DNA of 13,530 nucleotides from contig LLCB01000661.1 in assembly GCA_001414345.1 (NCBI GenBank), positions 1 to 13,530 on the forward strand. The letters are read 5' to 3'. Origin of the DNA: Hymenoscyphus infarciens. Its lineage: Eukaryota; Ascomycota; Leotiomycetes; Helotiales; Helotiaceae. Every line of letters begins with the position of its first letter. Within the stretch, counting starts at the first letter, position 1. The notes under the pieces are model-generated. The model had not been told where the DNA came from and did no database searches. It worked only from the letters and a program-made list of their open reading frames with translations. The translations under genes and the position numbers were made by a program. Positions 9,481-13,530 of the stretch are shown in pieces.

Positions 9481-10322
9481 TAACCTTCTTTCTCTTTAAA
9501 AGGACTTAAGATATTTTTTTTTACTATTTTTATATTTTACCTTTAAAAGTATATTAAGTTTTCCTTTTTTTAGTATTTAAGCTTATTACTTTTTATTTTT
9601 CTTCTTTTTAGCTTTTAAGAGTATCTAAGATATTCTATTATTTTACTCTCTTTTACTTTCTAAAAGAGTAAAGCTTTTAGTATTTAATTAAGTTTATAAA
9701 GGAACTTAAGAGAGTTTTTATCTTCTTTATTTTATAATTAAAAGATAAGAAAGTAGAAGTTAAGATAAGGAACTAGAGCTATTCTTATAGCTACTACTTA
9801 TTCTTACTTACTAGAAGTTACTTTTATATGTTTTACTTCTAACTAAAGAAATAAATAATTATATACTAAAACAATTTCCCTAATTTATACTATAACCTTA
9901 AGATATTTATAGAGTACTATACTATACTTATATATAAAAATCTCTATTTTTATTACTTAAGATTCGTACTTTAATAATAGTAGTTTTATTATAAGTAGTA
10001 CTTTAAAAAAAATTTACCTTATTAAAAACTTAAACTTAATTATATAAATAAATAAGTATATAAATAAATTAATAATACCTTCTCTATACTATATTAAGCT
10101 CTTTTAGAATAATTCTTACTTTAATATAATAATTTTATAAGTTTTATTATTTATCTTTATAATTAAGTTTAAAGCTTATTTAAATATATTTAAGTAAGAT
10201 AGTTAAATATAAGAGTATAGTAAAATTTCTAGCGTTTAAAGAAAATTATAACTTTATAACTTTATAACCTTATTCTACTCTATAAGAATATTCTACTTCT
10301 TTTATTTAAAATAGTATAAAAA
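9481..10322. other. AT-rich spacer without a recognisable gene
   Basis: About 840 bases. The first part (9480-9700) is pyrimidine-rich with several long T runs; the rest alternates A and T. No CpA or TpG is seen from about 9875 to about 10875, one of the longest fully converted stretches. A hydrophobic plus-strand trace just before 10323 could be the lost 5' end of the next frame. Confidence 0.5.
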
Positions 10323-13300
10323 TAAAATAAAGTTATAAAGCTAAGAGCGTCTATAATACTAGGTTTATAAGTTAAATAATTAGTACTAAGTAAATATAAT
10401 TAAGACTTAAATAAAGAGGATCTTATATCTTACCTACTTAGTCTAAAAATAGATTCTACTTAAGACTATAATACTAATAGCTTAGCTAGTTTCTTAGAAT
10501 ACTATAGTTTTAATAATAGTAAGGGTAGCGATAGTAGAGAGGGTAGTAATAGTAGAGAAAGTAGTAATAGTAAAGAGGGTAATAAAGACTACTTATATAA
10601 AATTATTAAGAAGAGAAGGGTTTAAAGGAATCTAAGTAACTAATTAGGTAGAGAGAGAAACTAGCTTAAAGAGGTAGAGATTTATATAAGTATCTTATTT
10701 AATAGATAAGTATATTATATAAATCCTAATTATATAATATAAGAATTAAGTATTATATATATTAGTAATAACTATAGGTATATATACTTCTTTAAGTAAT
10801 AAGTAGAAGACTAATATATATTAGCTAGGGCTAAAGACGTATAAGTATACTACTATAGCTATAAGTACTTAAGAGGTGTTATAATAATTCTAGCTAGATT
10901 TTTTCTAACTACTTTAGTTAATCCTATACTTAGATTTAGCTTAGACCTCTTAAGTCTCTTTAATTATATTTTCTTATAAGGTCTAATTAGTAAATTTACT
11001 TAAGCTTATACTCTCTAGAATAATTATATAGCTTAAGGATATCCTTATATTCTAGATCTTAAGAAACTGTAGGAATATGCTTATTTCTATTAGCTAAAAG
11101 CTATATAGCTATATAAGGATCTAATAGACTAAGAGCTATAAAAGTTAATAAGTAATAAATAAAGAAAGGATTCTAAAAGCTTATTATAAATAGCTAAGAC
11201 GTATTTATTAGATATCTATCTAGCTTACTTTTACTCTTTTAAGTCTAAAATAAAAGAAGAAAAAATACTATATAATATTATAGTAGATAGTAATTTCTAG
11301 TAAAAAAGAAAGAAAGAGAGAGAAGACTAGCTAGCTAGAATAGTTATTACTAAAGGGAAATACTTTATATTAGATTAATAATCTATTAATTCTTAATCTT
11401 AGAATAAGAACTAGAAAGAGGATAAAGGAGTAGATAGGTGTTTATACTACTTCTAAGCGTAGGACTCTATAAAAAAGATAGCTAAGAAGTTTAAGAGGCT
11501 AGATTAGACTAGCTTAATAAACTATATATATTATTATAGTACTAGCCTACGCCTTATAAACCTTTATTAGAATAAAAGGTTTAATAGAACTTATTATCTT
11601 ATAAAGTCTATAATAGAGTTACTCTTAGATATGTCTAACGCCTATATTATCTTATAATATAATATTACTTATACTTTTAGCCCTTATTTAAGGAAAAATT
11701 ATCTAGAATCAACTATATAACTATAGTATACTATAAATATATTCTATTAGTATTTATATATACTATCTTACTAGCTTAAATAAAGACTAGATTATACTTT
11801 ATATCTTAGAAGAGAGAATAAAGAAGGTGTTAAGAGAGACTAGACATATAAGGCTTATCTAGTTAGTTTATATTAATATTTATTATTAGTAAGCTATATT
11901 ATATAGTTAAATATATAAATAGTATATAAAGCTATACTTATATAACTTATACTTAGGAAAACTCTAAATAAAAGGTATAGAGAGGCTATTTAACTCCTCT
12001 CTAGTACTTAGATAATCCTTAAAGATATATATAAGCACCTTTAAGTACTATAACTAGAAGATATATAAGATATACTAAAGTAATATATAGAATAGTAGTA
12101 ATAATAGTTTATAAAGAAAAGTTAGGTTAGCCTTTACTTATAGGTAGTAAGGTCTTATAAGAAACTTTTTAAACTTCTTTAATATAAGGTAAAAGAATCT
12201 AGGCTCTTTAATAAGACCTTTACCTAAAATCTAGCTAGTATTAAAATTCTATATACTATACTAATAAGATAACTATATTAGAAGAATATAGAGTATATAT
12301 ACTATAGTAGTAGTAAACGTATAATTCGAGAAGTAAGAGATAATATTAGAAGAGAGTATAATACTTAGTTAGAGAAGGATAATATAATATAAGAATAGTA
12401 AGAGGAAGACGATAAGAAGAGCTTATATATATAATATAAGAAATTATAATAGTAGTAGGAAATTAATATTAAGGTTAAAAACCTATATTACTAAGTAGTA
12501 GCTTAGGTCTAATAGTTATAAAATATTAGAAATCGTTTTAATATATAAGGAATAAAAAAAGTAATAGTATATTTTAAGATACTATAAAGAAAGCTTCTAA
12601 AAATTAAAGTAAGTGTAAAGAAGCTTAAAAAGCTTATTATATAATTATTTATAGAAGAGAGATACTTAGAAATTATATTAATAGAGATATTAAATCCTAC
12701 TACTTTAGAGGAGTAATTAAATAGAATAATATAGCTTTTTAAATTAGTAGAGGTTTTAGGACTAGAACTTATTAGAGAAGATAAAGCGAATATTAGAGAG
12801 TCTCTAAGTTTCTTATCTAATCTTTAGATATTATAAGAAATTAAAGTAATATAGAGAGAATAGAGGGCTATTAAAGAGATAGGGTTTCTAAAGTAAGAGT
12901 AGTATTAAGTTACTATTTAGTATTTAAAGATATAGTAGATACTTTTAGAGTAAGGACTATAATATAGAGAATAGTATTAGTAGGTAAGAGAATAAATTAT
13001 ATATAGGTTAATAATAGGAAAGTTATTATCTAAGTATAATATAAGACTAGTAACTAATAGTTTAAAAATAAGAATTAATAGTAAGTAGGCTATAAAAACT
13101 TAAAAGAATAGAGAGCTGATTATATTATAAGTATAATCGAAAAAGTTTCTATAAGTATATTTAGTTATATATTAAAGAAGTTAAGCCTATATATAGATAT
13201 AAGAAGTTAGTTAAGTAGAGATAGAGAGAGAAGAGAAGAGAGTAAAAAAAGTAATATAAGTAAAGCTAGTAAGGAGAACGAGGAGAAGGTAGAATAATAT

Positions 13301-13330
13301 TTAAACGAGGTTAGAGAACTAGAAATTTAA
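10323..13330 (+). pseudogene. Decayed frame of about 1,000 codons, large unknown protein
   Basis: Plus frame 0 can be followed across about 3 kb with no frame change, the longest remnant in the window. From the 5' side: an N-terminal part (DLNKEDLISYLLSLKIDS); a Ser/Glu/Arg six-residue repeat at 10524-10577; a mixed region with RGVIIILARFFLTTLVNP (about 10870-10925); a GC-retaining stretch with KKIAKKFKRLD (about 11475-11510) and SIIELLLDMSNAYIIL; then a long charged helical region, for example KRIIREVRDNIRREYN (about 12318-12365) and KANIRESLSFLSNL (about 12785-12826). First codon positions are G-rich around 12660-12830, as in real coding DNA. About 10% of codons are stops, the level expected if Gln and Trp codons were converted. 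No catalytic motif or known domain was recognised. It ends about 70 bases before the right satellite. The start is unknown; paired ATA codons near 10350 may once have been ATG. Confidence 0.52.
10524..10577 (+). repeat. 18-bp in-phase repeat, 3 units
   Basis: Units are 10524-10541, 10542-10559 and 10560-10577. In frame they read GSDSRE, GSNSRE and SSNSKE, followed by GNKD. This is a Ser-rich charged linker near the N-terminus of the long plus-strand remnant. Codon-level variation (gag/gaa, aga/aaa, gat/aat) within a fixed six-codon step supports this frame as the real one. Confidence 0.85.
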
Positions 13331-13400
13331 ATAAATAAGAATAGTATAAAATAGGGTTTATAATAAATTAAGTCTATAAATAATATTTTAGCTAGATAGA

Positions 13401-13422
13401 TATATATATATATATATATATA
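13401..13422. repeat. (TA)n tract
   Basis: About eleven uninterrupted TA steps at the inner border of the right satellite block. The left satellite units have a shorter equivalent (atatatatata) in the same place relative to the palindrome, so this is probably the expanded AT run of a satellite unit. Confidence 0.9.
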
Positions 13423-13424
13423 TT

Positions 13425-13530
13425 TAGATATCTTTTTAGTAGATAGTCTACTAATAAGATTAGAAGAATAATACTATATATATCTATATATTACTAGTTT
13501 ATTAATAGACTATCTACTAGAAAAGTAAGA
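13425..13530. repeat. Right-hand copies of the palindromic satellite
   Basis: A palindrome at 13436-13454 (TTAGTAGA, TAG, TCTACTAA) is followed by ataagattagaagaataata, which matches the left array's flank (ataagaaagaagaataaata) in the same orientation. A second, more degenerate palindrome lies at about 13503-13520 (ttaatagactatctactag), about 67 bases later, close to the left array's period. The block is cut by the right edge of the window. Both copies have the converted centre seen only in decayed units on the left. Confidence 0.85.

Larger units (their letters stand above)
1..13530. other. RIP-saturated AT-rich block
   Basis: The whole window carries the mark of repeat-induced point mutation, the fungal premeiotic process that turns CpA into TpA on both strands of duplicated DNA. 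By hand tally only about 60 CpA plus TpG remain, none of them in the first 690 bases. A sample segment, 2701-2760, has 13 TpA, 7 ApT, 6 ApC plus GpT, and no CpA or TpG. CpG is clearly better preserved, which argues against ordinary CpG-methylation decay. The process is known from filamentous ascomycetes, which points to that host group. G+C is near 22%. Nothing here should be expected to encode a working product. Confidence 0.93.

Noticed and set aside
11612..11645. LDMSNAY, resembling the DV-x-x-AF motif of Copia reverse transcriptases
   Set aside because: The rest of the domain is missing: no downstream QPxGF-like or YxDD-like motif appears in frame at a sensible distance.
1..13530. Mitochondrial or plastid DNA, or an AT-rich protist genome
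   Set aside because: Low G+C alone would fit, but those genomes do not show selective CpA/TpG loss with CpG kept, and no tRNA, rRNA or intact organelle gene is present.
1..13530. Short fully open frames of about 40 codons on both strands
   Set aside because: They are expected as shadows where TA falls at codon positions 2-3, and none has a start codon or recognisable domain of its own.

Overview
This is a non-functional, extremely A+T-rich stretch (about 22% G+C by eye), most likely from a filamentous ascomycete (Pezizomycotina). The key signal is near-total loss of CpA and TpG with excess TpA. By hand I found only about 60 CpA/TpG in 13,530 bases, where base composition alone predicts more than a thousand. 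ApC, GpT and many CpG remain. This is the signature of saturating repeat-induced point mutation (RIP: C to T at CpA on both strands). RIP acts on duplicated DNA, so the window is probably old mobile-element sequence in an AT-rich isochore. I see no intact gene, tRNA, rRNA, CRISPR array or bacterial feature. ATG start codons are almost all gone, because ATG becomes ATA, and Gln and Trp codons appear as TAA/TAG.

Layout. Bases 1-631 hold a tandem satellite of about 72 bp per unit, each unit centred on a 27-base palindrome. It continues past the left edge and decays to the right. Bases 13401-13530 hold a (TA)n tract and at least two copies of the same satellite in the same orientation, so related repeats bracket about 12.8 kb. 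Between them I can follow seven decayed reading frames: minus about 660-2400, plus 2826-3845, plus 4323-4872, minus 5870-6778, minus 6745-7860, plus 8614-9480 and plus 10323-13330. The two longest lie at the outer ends, and each has its 3' end next to the satellite.

Support for the frames is continuity over hundreds of codons, G-rich first codon positions, protein-like composition and three internal repeats whose periods are multiples of three (15, 24 and 18 bp). Stop density alone is weak evidence: about 10% of codons are stops in these frames, against about 12-14% in the neighbouring frames I checked. I could not assign any frame to a protein family. No reverse transcriptase, integrase or DDE signature was recognisable by eye.

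In short, this looks like one large, or several nested, RIP-killed mobile elements between palindromic satellite blocks. Alignment-based RIP reversal against sister copies is the decisive next analysis.
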